64,000 bases of DNA from Methyloversatilis sp. (GCA_016791045.1 JAEUNO010000030.1:62001-126000), one strand, 5' to 3'; shown: positions 46,794 to 56,509, numbered from the stretch's first letter. The notes: generated by a model not told the origin, from the letters alone. A program made the numbers and translations.

Positions 46794-47589
46794 TCAGGCC
46801 GTGCCGCACGGCCGCCCGCCCGGCGGGCGCAAAGTCGCGTCGCCGGCCTTCGACCAGCGGGTGTGCCTGCGCACGCAGGTCCAGCCCCAGGCGCTCATGC
46901 AGTGCCGCCGCGCGCTGGAACAGCTGCTTTTCCGACAGCCTGAACGCGTCGCCGCGTGCGGCGAACACGATTTCATTCACACCGTCTTCGGTGGCGACGA
47001 CACTGACCGAGTTGGCGAAACTCGCACGCACGCGGCCGATGTAGGCGCCGTGCAGCGCGTCGTCGGCATGCATGTTGATCGCCAGCAGGCCGTTCCGCGT
47101 CAAGGCGGCATGGCAGTCGTCGTAGAAGCGCTGCGTGCACAGCGCGCCCGCCTGTCCGCCGATATCGAAGCCATCCACCAGCAGCAGGTCGAAGGTTTCG
47201 TCATGCCGCGCGATCCAGTCCGCGCCGTCAACGCAATCGATGCGCAGCCGCTCGTCGTCCGGCGGAATGCGGAAGCGGCTGCGCAGCGCGATCACCTCGG
47301 CCGAAATCTCGGCCACCTCGATGCGGGCGTCCGGCAGGTGGTGGTGGCAGTATTTGACCAGCGATCCGCCGCCCAGGCCGATCATGCCGATGCGCGAGGG
47401 CGCCGGAACGAACAGCAGCGCGGCCATCATCAGGCGCGAATAGTCGAGCACCAGATCGACCGGTCGCGCCGGATCCATGCTGCTCTGCACGGCGGCGCGG
47501 TCGAAGTGCAGCGTGAGCATTCCCTCGTCATCCTGAACGAAGGGTGCGCCCGGCGCGCTGCCGGCCCACGGCGATCGACGATCGTTCAT
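46780..47589 (-). CDS. Spermidine-synthase-like methyltransferase-fold protein
   Basis: The 269 residues form the SpeE-like Rossmann fold: IGMIGLGGGSLVKYCH binds the aminopropyl or methyl donor, ARIEVAEISAEVIALRSRF provides the ribose-binding acidic residue, and DLLLVDGFD is the catalytic-region motif. True spermidine synthases have DTDEYD-type substrate motifs not seen here, so the substrate is unknown. It sits between the regulator and kinase genes and overlaps both, an unusual place for an enzyme; it may modify or fine-tune the two-component system. Confidence 0.8.
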   Translation of the reverse strand: MNDRRSPWAGSAPGAPFVQDDEGMLTLHFDRAAVQSSMDPARPVDLVLDYSRLMMAALLFVPAPSRIGMIGLGGGSLVKYCHHHLPDARIEVAEISAEVIALRSRFRIPPDDERLRIDCVDGADWIARHDETFDLLLVDGFDIGGQAGALCTQRFYDDCHAALTRNGLLAINMHADDALHGAYIGRVRASFANSVSVVATEDGVNEIVFAARGDAFRLSEKQLFQRAAALHERLGLDLRAQAHPLVEGRRRDFAPAGRAAVRHGLNADD

Positions 47590-48263
47590 GCCGGCGCCCG
47601 CATGCAGTAGCCGGCGCCGCGCAGCGTATGGATCAGCGGCAGCCAGCCGGCGCGGTCCACCTTGGCGCGCAGGCGGGAAATGTGCACGTCGATGACATTC
47701 GTCTGCGGGTCGAAGTGGTAGTCCCACACGCCCTCCAGCAGCATGGTACGGGTGACCACCTGGCCGGCGTGGCGCATCAGGAATTCGAGTACCCGGTACT
47801 CCTGCGGCTTGAGCGTGATGTCCTCGCCGGCGCGGCGCACGATGTGCGTCATGCGGTCGAGTTCGAGATCGGCCACCCGCAGCACGCTTTCGATCGCCGG
47901 CATCAGGCCGCGCCGGGTGATCACGTCGAGCCGCGCCTGCAGCTCCGACAGTGCGAACGGCTTCACCAGATAGTCGTCACCCCCGGCCCGCAGGCCGCGG
48001 ATGCGTTCGTCGACATGGCTGAGCGCACTGAGGATGAGCACCGGCACGCGCGACCCCGTGGCGCGCAATGCGGCCAGCATGGCCAGACCGTCCATCTGCG
48101 GCATCAGCCGGTCGAGCACGATGGCGTCGAACGCTTCGCCGGTCGCCAGAAACAGCCCGTCGCGGCCATTGGCGGCGTGGTCGACGACGTGCCCGGCCTC
48201 ACGCAGGCCGCGGCAGATGAAGCCGGCGATTTCGGGGTCGTCCTCGACCACGAGGAGGTGCAT
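47586..48263 (-). CDS. OmpR/PhoB-type response regulator
   Basis: This 225-residue regulator has acidic pocket EDD (7-9), phospho-acceptor Asp51, the conserved Lys in DDYLVKPF, and a winged-helix domain (residues about 125-225) with VWDYHFDPQTNVIDVHISRLRAK. The dimer-palindrome at 48349 lies between this gene and the efflux genes and is a natural target. It is the first gene of the operon, and its stop overlaps the next start (ATGA). Confidence 0.94.
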   Translation of the reverse strand: MHLLVVEDDPEIAGFICRGLREAGHVVDHAANGRDGLFLATGEAFDAIVLDRLMPQMDGLAMLAALRATGSRVPVLILSALSHVDERIRGLRAGGDDYLVKPFALSELQARLDVITRRGLMPAIESVLRVADLELDRMTHIVRRAGEDITLKPQEYRVLEFLMRHAGQVVTRTMLLEGVWDYHFDPQTNVIDVHISRLRAKVDRAGWLPLIHTLRGAGYCMRAPA

Positions 48264-48348
48264 GTCGAACCTTTTCCGGAAGCGGGGCGCACTGCCCGGA
48301 TCGGGGTGCGCGAGCCGTGATTCTGCCTGCGTCGAATCACCTTGCCGC

Positions 48349-48370
48349 AACATGAACGGATGTTCATGTT
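48349..48370. promoter_or_regulatory. Perfect 22-bp palindrome, likely operator of the divergent regulator
   Basis: AACATGAAC-GGAT-GTTCATGTT, arms of 9 bp, lies 86 bp from the regulator start and 42 bp before the outer-membrane channel gene. A dyad in a divergent gap next to an OmpR-type gene fits autoregulation plus efflux activation. Compare metal-responsive CopR/CzcR boxes, which are also AT-rich dyads. Confidence 0.65.
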
Positions 48371-48411
48371 GTGTCCACCTGCCGGCAATCCGTCGCTGTG
48401 CAAGCTGAGGC

Positions 48412-49713
48412 ATGTCTTCATCCGTCCGTCGTGCGCCCATGCGTCCCGCCCTGCTGTGCTGCCTGCTGTCCGTGCTGTGGCTGACGCCACCGCTGTCTGC
48501 GCAATCCGTGCCCCTCGCCGCGGCTTCGCACGCCGAAGAGCATGAACAGACCGTCGAGCGTGACGCCGCGCTCACGCTGTCCGGCGCCTTGTCGGCCGCG
48601 CTCGGCCGGGCACCCGGCACCCAGCTGCCGCAGGCCAGGCTGTCCGAATCGCGGGTGCTGACCGAGCGCGCCGGCAGCGTGCTGTCGGCACCGCCGGCGC
48701 TGCACATGCGCTACCAGGCCGATCGCCTGCCCGGCCGCGCCGCCGGCGTGCGCGAACTGGAAGCCGGGCTGGACCTGCCCTTGTGGCGATCCGGCCAGCG
48801 CGACGCGCTGCGCCGCGAGGCCGACGCCGGTCGCCTGCTGTCCGACGAGGAACTGCGCATCCACCGCTGGCGCGTGGCGGGCGATCTGCGCGAAACGCTG
48901 TGGCGCGTGCTGCAGGCGGAAACCGAGGTGAAGCTGGCCGATGCCGATGTCGAGCTGTATCGCGCGCTGGAAGACGATGTGTCGAAACGCGTTCGCGCCG
49001 GGGACGCGGCGCCGGTCGAAATACTGTCGGCCGAAGCGGCCCGGCGCGAACGGGACGCCGCCCGTTACGAGGCGCAGGTCGAACTGGCGCACAGCGTGTT
49101 CGGCTGGGCCACGCTGACCGGCTTGCCGGCGCTGCCGGCGACGGCACGCGAGCCGGTTGCGCGCGCGCCAATGGCGGACGCGGCGACGGGCTATCCGCCG
49201 GTGCTGACGGCGCAGGCCGCACTCGAACGGGCGCGCAGTGCGCTGGCCAGCGTGCAGGCCCAGGGCAGCGGTGCGCCGCGCATTCTGGTCGGCATGCGCT
49301 CCGAAAAGTCGCCCGACAGCCCGGTCACGGACAGCGTGGGCGCCACCCTGTCGATTCCATTCGGCGGCGAGGTGCATCGCGCAGCCACCCTGTCGCCGCT
49401 GCAGCTCGATCTGGCCCGCGCCGAGGACGATCTTGCGCTGGCCCTGCGCATGGCCACATTGGTGCTGCACGAAGCCGAACATGAACTGCACGCCCGCGAA
49501 CAGGCGCTGCAACTGGCCGCCGGGCAGAAGGCGGTCGCCGACCGGGAGGTCGAACTGGCCCGTCGCGCCTACCGGCTCGGTGAAAGTTCGCTCGCCGAGC
49601 GCCTGCTGGTCGAGGCGCGTGCCGCCAACGCACGCCGTGCGGCCGCGCTGGCCGATATTGCCTACGAGCGCGCCGTGGCGCGCTACAACAACAGTCTGGG
49701 AATCCTGCCGTGA
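48412..49713 (+). CDS. Outer-membrane channel protein (TolC/CzcC type)
   Basis: The 433-residue protein has an export signal (about residues 1-30), then coiled helical hairpins typical of outer-membrane efflux proteins, including the repeated LHEAEHELHAREQALQLA and ERLLVEARAANARRAAALADIAYERA stretches. It would form the outer-membrane duct of the RND pump encoded by the next genes. The start could also be 48439. The stop overlaps the adaptor start by 4 nt. Confidence 0.88.
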   Translation: MSSSVRRAPMRPALLCCLLSVLWLTPPLSAQSVPLAAASHAEEHEQTVERDAALTLSGALSAALGRAPGTQLPQARLSESRVLTERAGSVLSAPPALHMRYQADRLPGRAAGVRELEAGLDLPLWRSGQRDALRREADAGRLLSDEELRIHRWRVAGDLRETLWRVLQAETEVKLADADVELYRALEDDVSKRVRAGDAAPVEILSAEAARRERDAARYEAQVELAHSVFGWATLTGLPALPATAREPVARAPMADAATGYPPVLTAQAALERARSALASVQAQGSGAPRILVGMRSEKSPDSPVTDSVGATLSIPFGGEVHRAATLSPLQLDLARAEDDLALALRMATLVLHEAEHELHAREQALQLAAGQKAVADREVELARRAYRLGESSLAERLLVEARAANARRAAALADIAYERAVARYNNSLGILP

Positions 49714-50768
49714 AACATGTGTTCGTAGTGTCCTGTCTGCTCGCGCTGACGTCCTCCCTCCATGCGGCTGACATCGTGCTCGGTGCGACACAGATCGAAC
49801 GACTGGGCATCCGCGATGCGGCACCGGTGCCGGCGGCGCAAGCCAGCGCGGCGCCCTGGTCGGCGCGCGTCGTGGCGTCGGCCGACGCCGAATGGGTGGT
49901 GACCGCTCCCGCCGGGGGCGTGGTGGTGCGCGTGCCCGTGGTCGAAGGCCAGCAGGTTGCGGCGAATGCCGTGCTGGTGGAACTGCGCAGCGCCGGTCTG
50001 CCCGAACAGGGCGCTGCGCTGGCCCAGGCGCGTTCCGCCTCGGCGCTGGCGCGCAGCAATCTTGAGCGTGACCGGGCGCTGCATGCCGAAGGCCTGATCG
50101 CCGAGCGCCGGGTGCGCGAATCCGAAAATGCGGCCGCGCAGGCCGATGCCGCCTACGGCGCCGCGCAGTCGCGACTGCGCCTGCTGGGCGTGTCGGCCGC
50201 CGACGCGTCGAGCGGTCGCGTGCAGGTGCGTGCCGAAGCGGCGGCAACCGTGCTCGAACGCATGGTGCTGCCGGGTCAGCGTGTCGACGAGGCCGATGCG
50301 CTGCTGCGGCTGGCCGACGCACACAAGCTGATGCTCGAACTGAACCTGACGGTGGCGCAGGCACAGGAGGTGCGCGAGGGCGATGTCCTGCGGGTGGAGC
50401 CGTCGGGCGAGCAGGCGCGCGTGACGCAGATCGGCTGGGGCGCTGCCGACACGACGCAGACGGTGCGCGTCCGTGCCGCATTGCCGCCTGCGCCGTCTTC
50501 GCTGCGGCCGGGCCTGTGGGTGAAGGCGCGGCGCTCGCAGCCGGCGACCGACGCGTGGACCGTGCCGGCTGCGGCGGTCACCCATCACGACGGCCGGACC
50601 TGGGTGTTTTCGCGCACCGCGCAAGGCTTCCGCGCAGTCGAGGTGCAGGCGCTGTCGCAGGACGCGGGCCGCGCCACGGTCAGCGGCGCACTGGACGCAA
50701 AGGCCGCGGTCGCGGTCAGCGGCGTGGCCGCGCTGAAGGCGGTGTGGCTGGGCAAGGGAGCGGAATGA
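49710..50768 (+). CDS. RND efflux periplasmic adaptor (CzcB type)
   Basis: The 352-residue membrane-fusion protein has a signal peptide (residues 1-20), a barrel-sandwich domain split around a helical hairpin (VVTAPAGGVVVRVPVVEGQQV, then ALAQARSASALARSNLERDR) and a beta-barrel plus membrane-proximal domain. It lacks the His-rich N-terminal extension found in CzcB, so metal handling may differ. Both ends overlap their neighbours by 4 nt. Confidence 0.9.
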   Translation: MKHVFVVSCLLALTSSLHAADIVLGATQIERLGIRDAAPVPAAQASAAPWSARVVASADAEWVVTAPAGGVVVRVPVVEGQQVAANAVLVELRSAGLPEQGAALAQARSASALARSNLERDRALHAEGLIAERRVRESENAAAQADAAYGAAQSRLRLLGVSAADASSGRVQVRAEAAATVLERMVLPGQRVDEADALLRLADAHKLMLELNLTVAQAQEVREGDVLRVEPSGEQARVTQIGWGAADTTQTVRVRAALPPAPSSLRPGLWVKARRSQPATDAWTVPAAAVTHHDGRTWVFSRTAQGFRAVEVQALSQDAGRATVSGALDAKAAVAVSGVAALKAVWLGKGAE

Positions 50769-53700
50769 TGCTGGACGCCCTGACGCGCGGCGCGCTCGCG
50801 CGACCGCTGCTGACGATACTGGCCGCGCTGCTGCTGATGGCGGCCGGTGCCTGGTCCCTGACCAAGCTGCCGATCGATGCCTTTCCCGACGTGTCGGCCC
50901 CGCAGGTCAAGATCATCGTCAAGCTGGCCGGCATGACGCCGGAAGAGATGGAAGCGCGGGTGACCACGCCGGTCGAGATCGAAATGCTCGGGCTGCCGAA
51001 GCAGACCATGCTGCGCTCGACCAGCAAGTACGGACTGACCGACATCACGATCGATTTCGAGGACGGCACCGACATCTACTGGGCGCGCAATCAGGTCAGC
51101 GAGCGGCTGACCGGCATCATGGGTGACCTGCCGCCCGGACTGACCGGCGGCCTGGCGCCGATCACCACGCCGCTGGGCGAAATGTTCATGTTCACGGTCG
51201 AAGGCGACCTGTCGCTGGCGGAACGGCGCGGCCTGCTCGACTGGGTGATCCGCCCGGCGCTGCGCACGGTGCGCGGCGTGGCGGACGTGAATGTGCTGGG
51301 CGGGCTGGCCACGGCCTACGAGGTGGTACCCGACGCGGCGCGCATGGCAGCCACCGGCATCACGCTGGACGAGCTGCGTGCCACGCTGGAGCGCTTCAAC
51401 CGCAATGACGGCGCCGGTCGCATCAACGAAGGCGAGGAAACCCTGCTGGTGCGGGTGCAGGGGCGGCTCGAATCGCTCGACGACATCGGCCGGCTGGTGG
51501 TGCACGCGACGCCTCAGGCGCAGGTGCGCATCGCCGACGTGGCCGAGGTGCGGCTCGGCGCGCTGACCCGCATGGGCGGCGTGACGCACAACGGCGAGGG
51601 CGAAACCGTGCAGGGACTGGTGCTCGGCCTGCGCGGCGCCGATGCGCAGGAGGTGGTGCGCGGCGTGCGGGCGCGGCTCGACGAGATCGCGCCCAGCCTG
51701 CCGGCAGGCGTGAAGGTGATCCCGTTCTACGACCGCGGCGAGCTGGTATCGAGTGCGGTCGGCACGGTGACCAGGGCGCTGATCGAGGCGGTGGTGCTGG
51801 TGCTCATCCTGCTGTTCCTGTTCCTCGGCAATGTGCGCGCGGCGCTGGCCGTGGCGGTGGTGCTGCCGTTGTCCGCGCTGTGGACCTTCCTGCTGATGCA
51901 CTTCGCGGGCCTGTCGGCCAATCTGATGAGTCTGGGCGGGCTGGCGATCGCCATCGGCCTGCTGGTCGATGCGGCGGTGGTGGTGGTCGAGAACGTGGTC
52001 GCCCATCTGCACGAACCGGGCGCGGCGGACCGGCCGCGTCGTGACGTGGTGCTCGAGGCGGTGCGCGAGGTGGCGGTGCCGACCACTGCCGGCATCGTCA
52101 TCATCGCGCTGGTGTTCGTGCCGCTGCTGAGCCTGCAGGGACTGGAGGGCAAGCTGTTCGCGCCGGTGGCACTGACCATCGTGTTCGCACTGGCCGGCTC
52201 GCTGCTGCTGTCGCTCACCGTCATTCCGCTGCTGGCGCGCATCATGCTGAACGCCGAAAGTTACGACAACGCGCACGCCGACCCGTGGCTGCCGCGCACG
52301 CTGTCGAAGCTTTACGCGCCGCTGCTGCAGCGTGCGCTGGCCGCACCACGCATCGTCGGCGGCATTGCCGGCCTGCTGTTCGTCGCCGCCGTCGTCGTCT
52401 ACGTGGGGCTGGGCAAGACCTTCATGCCGACCATGGACGAAGGCAGCCTCATCGTGCAGCTGGAAAAGCTGCCGTCGATCAGTCTCGATGCCTCGCTCGA
52501 CATCGATACCCGCTTTCAGAAGGCGCTGAAGGACATCGTGCCCGAGGCGACGCAGATTGTGGCACGCGCCGGATCGGACGAAATCGGTCTCGACCCGATG
52601 GGCCTGAACCAGACCGACACCTTCATCAGCCTTGCCCCGGGCGCCGACAAGCCGGCCATCATCCACCGCATCCGCGATCTGCTGGCCGACTTCCCCGGCG
52701 TGGCCTATGCCTTCACCCAACCGATCGAAATGCGCGTGTCGGAAATGATTCTCGGCGTGCGCGGCGATCTGGCGATCCGGCTGTTCGGGCCGGACATCGA
52801 CACGCTGAACCACAAGGCGGGCGAAATCGCCGAGGTGCTGCGTGCGATTCCGGGCGCCGAGGACGTGTTCTTCGTGCGCAACGAGGGCGTGCAGTACCTG
52901 CGCGTGCTGCCGGACACCGACGCGCTGGCGCGCGCAGGGCTCGACGTCGATGCGCTGGCGGCCAGCCTGCGCATGCAGATCGAGGGCGAGCGGGTGGGGT
53001 TGATCCAGAAACTGGACCGGCGCTACCCGCTGATCATCCGCTCGACCGGCAGCGCCGGCGCGTCGGAAGAGCTGGCCCAGATGCCGGTGGCACTGCCGGG
53101 TGGCGGCCGCATCGCACTGGGTCAGCTGGCGCGCTTCGAACGCGTGGGCGGTCCGGTGCAGATCAACCGTCAGCTGGGCAGTCGCAATATGGTCGTGATC
53201 GCGAATGTGGGCGGTCGCGACCTGGTCGGCTTCGTCGAGGATGCGCGTGCCCGGGTGCTGCAGAAGGTCGAACTGCCCACCGGCTACCGACTCACCTGGG
53301 GCGGCGAATTCGAGAACCAGCAGCGCGCCGCGCAGCGGCTCGCCCTGGTGGTGCCGCTGGCACTGGTGCTGATTTTCCTCATCCTCTACAGCACCTTCGA
53401 TTCGTTGCGCCAGGCGGCACTGGTGATGGCCAACGTGCCGTTCGCGATGATCGGCGGCGTGTTCGCGCTGGGCATTTCCGGCGAGTACCTGTCGGTGCCG
53501 GCCTCTGTCGGCTTCATCGCGCTGCTCGGCATCGCGGTGCTCAACGGCGTCGTGCTGGTGAGCTACTTCAATCAGCTGCGGGCGGCCGGCCAGAGCATGC
53601 TCGACGCGGTGGTCAATGGCGCCCAGCGCAGGTTGCGCCCGGTGCTGCTCACCGCGTCGATGGCCGCACTCGGTCTGGTGCCGCTGCTGTTCGCCACCGG

Positions 53701-53842
53701 CCCCGGGTCGGAGATCCAGCGGCCGCTCGCCATCGTGGTCATCGGCGGGCTCATTTCTTGTACGGCGTTAACACTTCTGCTGCTCCCCATCCTGTATAAA
53801 AGGTTCGGTGAGCGTCCTGCCACGGTATCCGCCCCTTCATGA
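50765..53842 (+). CDS. Heavy-metal-type RND efflux pump (HME-RND)
   Basis: This 1025-residue inner-membrane pump has twelve transmembrane helices in two halves with large periplasmic loops. The HME features DFEDGTDIYWARNQVSERL and FPDVSAPQVKI are present. The TM4 signature reads AIGLLVDAAVVVVEN. Czc-type zinc/cobalt pumps have DFG...DGA here, whereas Cu/Ag pumps such as CusA have AIG...DAA, so the first acidic residue of Czc is missing and a Czc-like substrate is not secure. Together with the preceding channel and adaptor it forms a complete tripartite exporter. Confidence 0.93.
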   Translation: MMLDALTRGALARPLLTILAALLLMAAGAWSLTKLPIDAFPDVSAPQVKIIVKLAGMTPEEMEARVTTPVEIEMLGLPKQTMLRSTSKYGLTDITIDFEDGTDIYWARNQVSERLTGIMGDLPPGLTGGLAPITTPLGEMFMFTVEGDLSLAERRGLLDWVIRPALRTVRGVADVNVLGGLATAYEVVPDAARMAATGITLDELRATLERFNRNDGAGRINEGEETLLVRVQGRLESLDDIGRLVVHATPQAQVRIADVAEVRLGALTRMGGVTHNGEGETVQGLVLGLRGADAQEVVRGVRARLDEIAPSLPAGVKVIPFYDRGELVSSAVGTVTRALIEAVVLVLILLFLFLGNVRAALAVAVVLPLSALWTFLLMHFAGLSANLMSLGGLAIAIGLLVDAAVVVVENVVAHLHEPGAADRPRRDVVLEAVREVAVPTTAGIVIIALVFVPLLSLQGLEGKLFAPVALTIVFALAGSLLLSLTVIPLLARIMLNAESYDNAHADPWLPRTLSKLYAPLLQRALAAPRIVGGIAGLLFVAAVVVYVGLGKTFMPTMDEGSLIVQLEKLPSISLDASLDIDTRFQKALKDIVPEATQIVARAGSDEIGLDPMGLNQTDTFISLAPGADKPAIIHRIRDLLADFPGVAYAFTQPIEMRVSEMILGVRGDLAIRLFGPDIDTLNHKAGEIAEVLRAIPGAEDVFFVRNEGVQYLRVLPDTDALARAGLDVDALAASLRMQIEGERVGLIQKLDRRYPLIIRSTGSAGASEELAQMPVALPGGGRIALGQLARFERVGGPVQINRQLGSRNMVVIANVGGRDLVGFVEDARARVLQKVELPTGYRLTWGGEFENQQRAAQRLALVVPLALVLIFLILYSTFDSLRQAALVMANVPFAMIGGVFALGISGEYLSVPASVGFIALLGIAVLNGVVLVSYFNQLRAAGQSMLDAVVNGAQRRLRPVLLTASMAALGLVPLLFATGPGSEIQRPLAIVVIGGLISCTALTLLLLPILYKRFGERPATVSAPS

Positions 53843-55770
53843 CATCGATACGACCTGCGCCGCACCGGCGCGCACTGCCCTTCCTGCTCGTTGCGTCCCT
53901 GCTGACCGTCACCATCTGGACCTTGCTGCGTCTGCTGCTCTGGGGCATCGCCGGCCCGGCCGACATCGGTGCGGCCACGCCGCACGTGTTCGTGCGCGGA
54001 CTGTGGTTCGACGTGGCCGTGCTCGCCTGGCTGGTGGCGCCGCTGCTCGTGCTGTCGGCACTGCTGCCGGCCCGTCTGCGGGCGAGCCGGTTCATGGCCC
54101 GGCTGCGCTGGGGGGCGCTGTGGCTGATGGCCGCCCTGCTGCTGTTCGGTGCAGTGTCCGAAGTGGTGTTCTGGGAGGAGTTTTCGACCCGCTTCAACTT
54201 CATCGCGGTGGATTACCTGATCTACACGCAGGAAGTGATCGGCAACATCATGCAGTCCTACCCGGTCGGACTGATCGTCGGCGGCATCGCGCTTGTCGCG
54301 GCACTCATCGTGTTCGGGGTGAGCCGTGTGGTCGGGTTCGTCAGCGCGCCGCGCCGGCCGATCGTGCGGCTGGCGATGCTGGCCGGCGCACTGGCGCTGC
54401 CGGCGGCATCCTGGCACCTCGCGGCGCTGGAACAGATGGAAGGCAGCGGCAATGCCTATGCCGACGAGCTGGCCGGCAACGGGTTGTATGCATTTGCGGC
54501 CGCGATGCGCCGCAACGAGCTCGATTACGAGCGCTGGTATGCCACCTTGCCGCAGGAAGAAGCGGACGAGGTGCTGCTCGACCTGCATGTCGAACGACTG
54601 CCGCTGTCGTCGCCGGACAGGCCGAGTGCGATGGACGATCCACCGCACGACAAGGTGCCGTTCAGCCGCAGGCCGCGCAATGTCGTGCTGGTGACGATCG
54701 AAAGCATGTCGGCGGAGTTCGTCGGGGCCTATGGCTCGACCGAGGGCTTGACGCCGGAACTGGACCGCCTTGCGGCCGACGGGCTGCGTTTCAAGGAAGT
54801 GTATGCCACGGGCACGCGCACCGTACGCGGGCTCGAGGCGCTGTCGCTGGGCACGCCACCGGTACCCGGGCAGGCCATCGTGCGGCGCACCCACAACAAC
54901 AATCTGTCCACGCTGGGCGAGTTGCTGAAGCCGCAGGGTGTCGTGCCGATGTTCATCTACGGCGGCTATGGCTACTTCGACAACATGAACAGCTATTTCC
55001 GCGGCAACGACTACCTGATCGTCGACCGGACCGACTTTCCGAAGGACAGCATCGTTTTCGAGAACGTGTGGGGGGTGGCCGACGAGGTGCTGTACGCCAA
55101 TGCCCTGAAGGCGCTGAATGACAAGGCCGCCGCAGGCAAGCCGTTCTTTGCGCAGATCATGACCACATCGAACCATCGCCCCTACACCTATCCGGACGGT
55201 CGCATCGACATTCCGTCACCGGGCGGGCGGCGCGGCGGCATCAAGTACACGGACTGGGCGATCGGCGAATTCATCCGCGAGGCGAAGAAGCAGCCCTGGT
55301 TCGCCGACACGCTGTTCGTGTTCGTCGCCGACCACTGCGCGTCCGTGGCCGGCCGGACGCGCCTGCCGGTCGCCAAATACCGCATCCCGCTGATCTTCTA
55401 TGCACCGGACATGCTGCAGGCGGGCGAGTACGCACAGAGGGTAAGTCAGATCGATCTTGCGCCGACGCTGATCGAGATCATGGGCAAGAACGGCGACGAT
55501 CATTTCTTCGGCCGCTCGTTCTTCGAAGCGGACGCGCCGCTCGACCGCGCCTTCATTTCCAACTACCAGGATCTGGGCTATCTGCGCGGCGACCTGCTCA
55601 CCGTGCTGTCGCCGCGACGTGTCGTGCGCGCCTACAAGGTCAACCCGGTCACGTTCGAATCGACGCCAGCCGAGGTGGATACCCAGCGTGCGCGCGAGGC
55701 GATCGCCTACTACCAGACGGCTGCTTCCGCGTTCAAGCAGGGGCGGCTGCACGCCATCGAGGCCCGGTGA
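53839..55770 (+). CDS. LtaS-type sulfatase-fold phosphotransferase
   Basis: This 643-residue inner-membrane enzyme has about five N-terminal helices (to about residue 175) and a periplasmic alkaline-phosphatase-like domain. The metal ligand VTIESMSAEF (Glu near residue 294), the nucleophile Thr in GTRTVRGLEAL (about 328) and FVADHCA late in the domain are visible. Family members transfer phosphoglycerol or phosphoethanolamine to glycans or lipids. In a Gram-negative, modification of periplasmic glucans or lipid A is plausible. Its ATG overlaps the RND pump stop, which is unusual and suggests co-expression with metal efflux. Confidence 0.88.
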   Translation: MTSIRPAPHRRALPFLLVASLLTVTIWTLLRLLLWGIAGPADIGAATPHVFVRGLWFDVAVLAWLVAPLLVLSALLPARLRASRFMARLRWGALWLMAALLLFGAVSEVVFWEEFSTRFNFIAVDYLIYTQEVIGNIMQSYPVGLIVGGIALVAALIVFGVSRVVGFVSAPRRPIVRLAMLAGALALPAASWHLAALEQMEGSGNAYADELAGNGLYAFAAAMRRNELDYERWYATLPQEEADEVLLDLHVERLPLSSPDRPSAMDDPPHDKVPFSRRPRNVVLVTIESMSAEFVGAYGSTEGLTPELDRLAADGLRFKEVYATGTRTVRGLEALSLGTPPVPGQAIVRRTHNNNLSTLGELLKPQGVVPMFIYGGYGYFDNMNSYFRGNDYLIVDRTDFPKDSIVFENVWGVADEVLYANALKALNDKAAAGKPFFAQIMTTSNHRPYTYPDGRIDIPSPGGRRGGIKYTDWAIGEFIREAKKQPWFADTLFVFVADHCASVAGRTRLPVAKYRIPLIFYAPDMLQAGEYAQRVSQIDLAPTLIEIMGKNGDDHFFGRSFFEADAPLDRAFISNYQDLGYLRGDLLTVLSPRRVVRAYKVNPVTFESTPAEVDTQRAREAIAYYQTAASAFKQGRLHAIEAR

Positions 55771-56444
55771 GCCGGTGGCTCAGGGCGCGCGACGCCGATC
55801 TGCTGGTGGTCGCGTTCGTGTGCGCCGTGCTGGCGGTATGGAGCAATCGCTGGAGTGGCACGGATCTGTGGCTTTCGGCGCACTTCCACGACGCCGCAGC
55901 CGGCGGGTTCACGCTGCGCCGCGACTGGCTGTGGTCAGTGCTGCTGCACGACGGCGTCAAGTGGCTGTCGGTGGCGGCATGGCTGGCGCTGCTCGCGGCC
56001 GGGTTCGCGCTGCGGCTGCACGCGCGCGAACCCGGGCGTTTCGCGCGCGTGGCGTTCGTGCTCTGTGCTTCGCTGTCGGCGGTGGTCGCGGTCAATCTGC
56101 TGCGCATGCAGTCGGCGCACAGCTGTCCGTGGTATCTGGCCGATTTCGGTGGCCAGGCGCAGTTTTTCCGCTTGTTCGACGAGGTACCGGCGCATTCCGG
56201 TCCGGGCAATTGCCTGCCCAGCGGCCATGCAGCGAGCGCCTTCATGTGGCTGGCCGTGCTGCCGGTGCTGCGCGGCGCAGCGCGGCGGCGTGCGCTGTTC
56301 GCCGTGCTGACGCTGGGCGGGCTGGCCGGAGTGGTGCAGGTCGTGCGTGGCGCACATTTCCCGTCGCACATCCTGCTGGCCGCCGCCGCGTGCGCCCTCG
56401 TGGTACTGGGCGCGGCAAGCGTCACGCGCCCGCCGGCCGGGTGA
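55767..56444 (+). CDS. PAP2-family phosphatase
   Basis: The 225-residue membrane phosphatase has about six helices, with the PAP2 motifs NCLPSGHAASAF (C2, His near residue 153) and RGAHFPSHILLA (C3, Arg and His). Substrates could be phosphatidylglycerol phosphate, undecaprenyl pyrophosphate or lipid A phosphate. A GTG start overlaps the stop of the preceding transferase gene. It probably works on the lipid product or donor of that enzyme (inference). Confidence 0.88.
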   Translation: MSRWLRARDADLLVVAFVCAVLAVWSNRWSGTDLWLSAHFHDAAAGGFTLRRDWLWSVLLHDGVKWLSVAAWLALLAAGFALRLHAREPGRFARVAFVLCASLSAVVAVNLLRMQSAHSCPWYLADFGGQAQFFRLFDEVPAHSGPGNCLPSGHAASAFMWLAVLPVLRGAARRRALFAVLTLGGLAGVVQVVRGAHFPSHILLAAAACALVVLGAASVTRPPAG

Positions 56445-56509
56445 CGACGGAAGCGGTGTGGTCATTGACCCGCTTGCGACGGGGCGAGGTTTGGCCTCAG
56501 TCGCCGATC

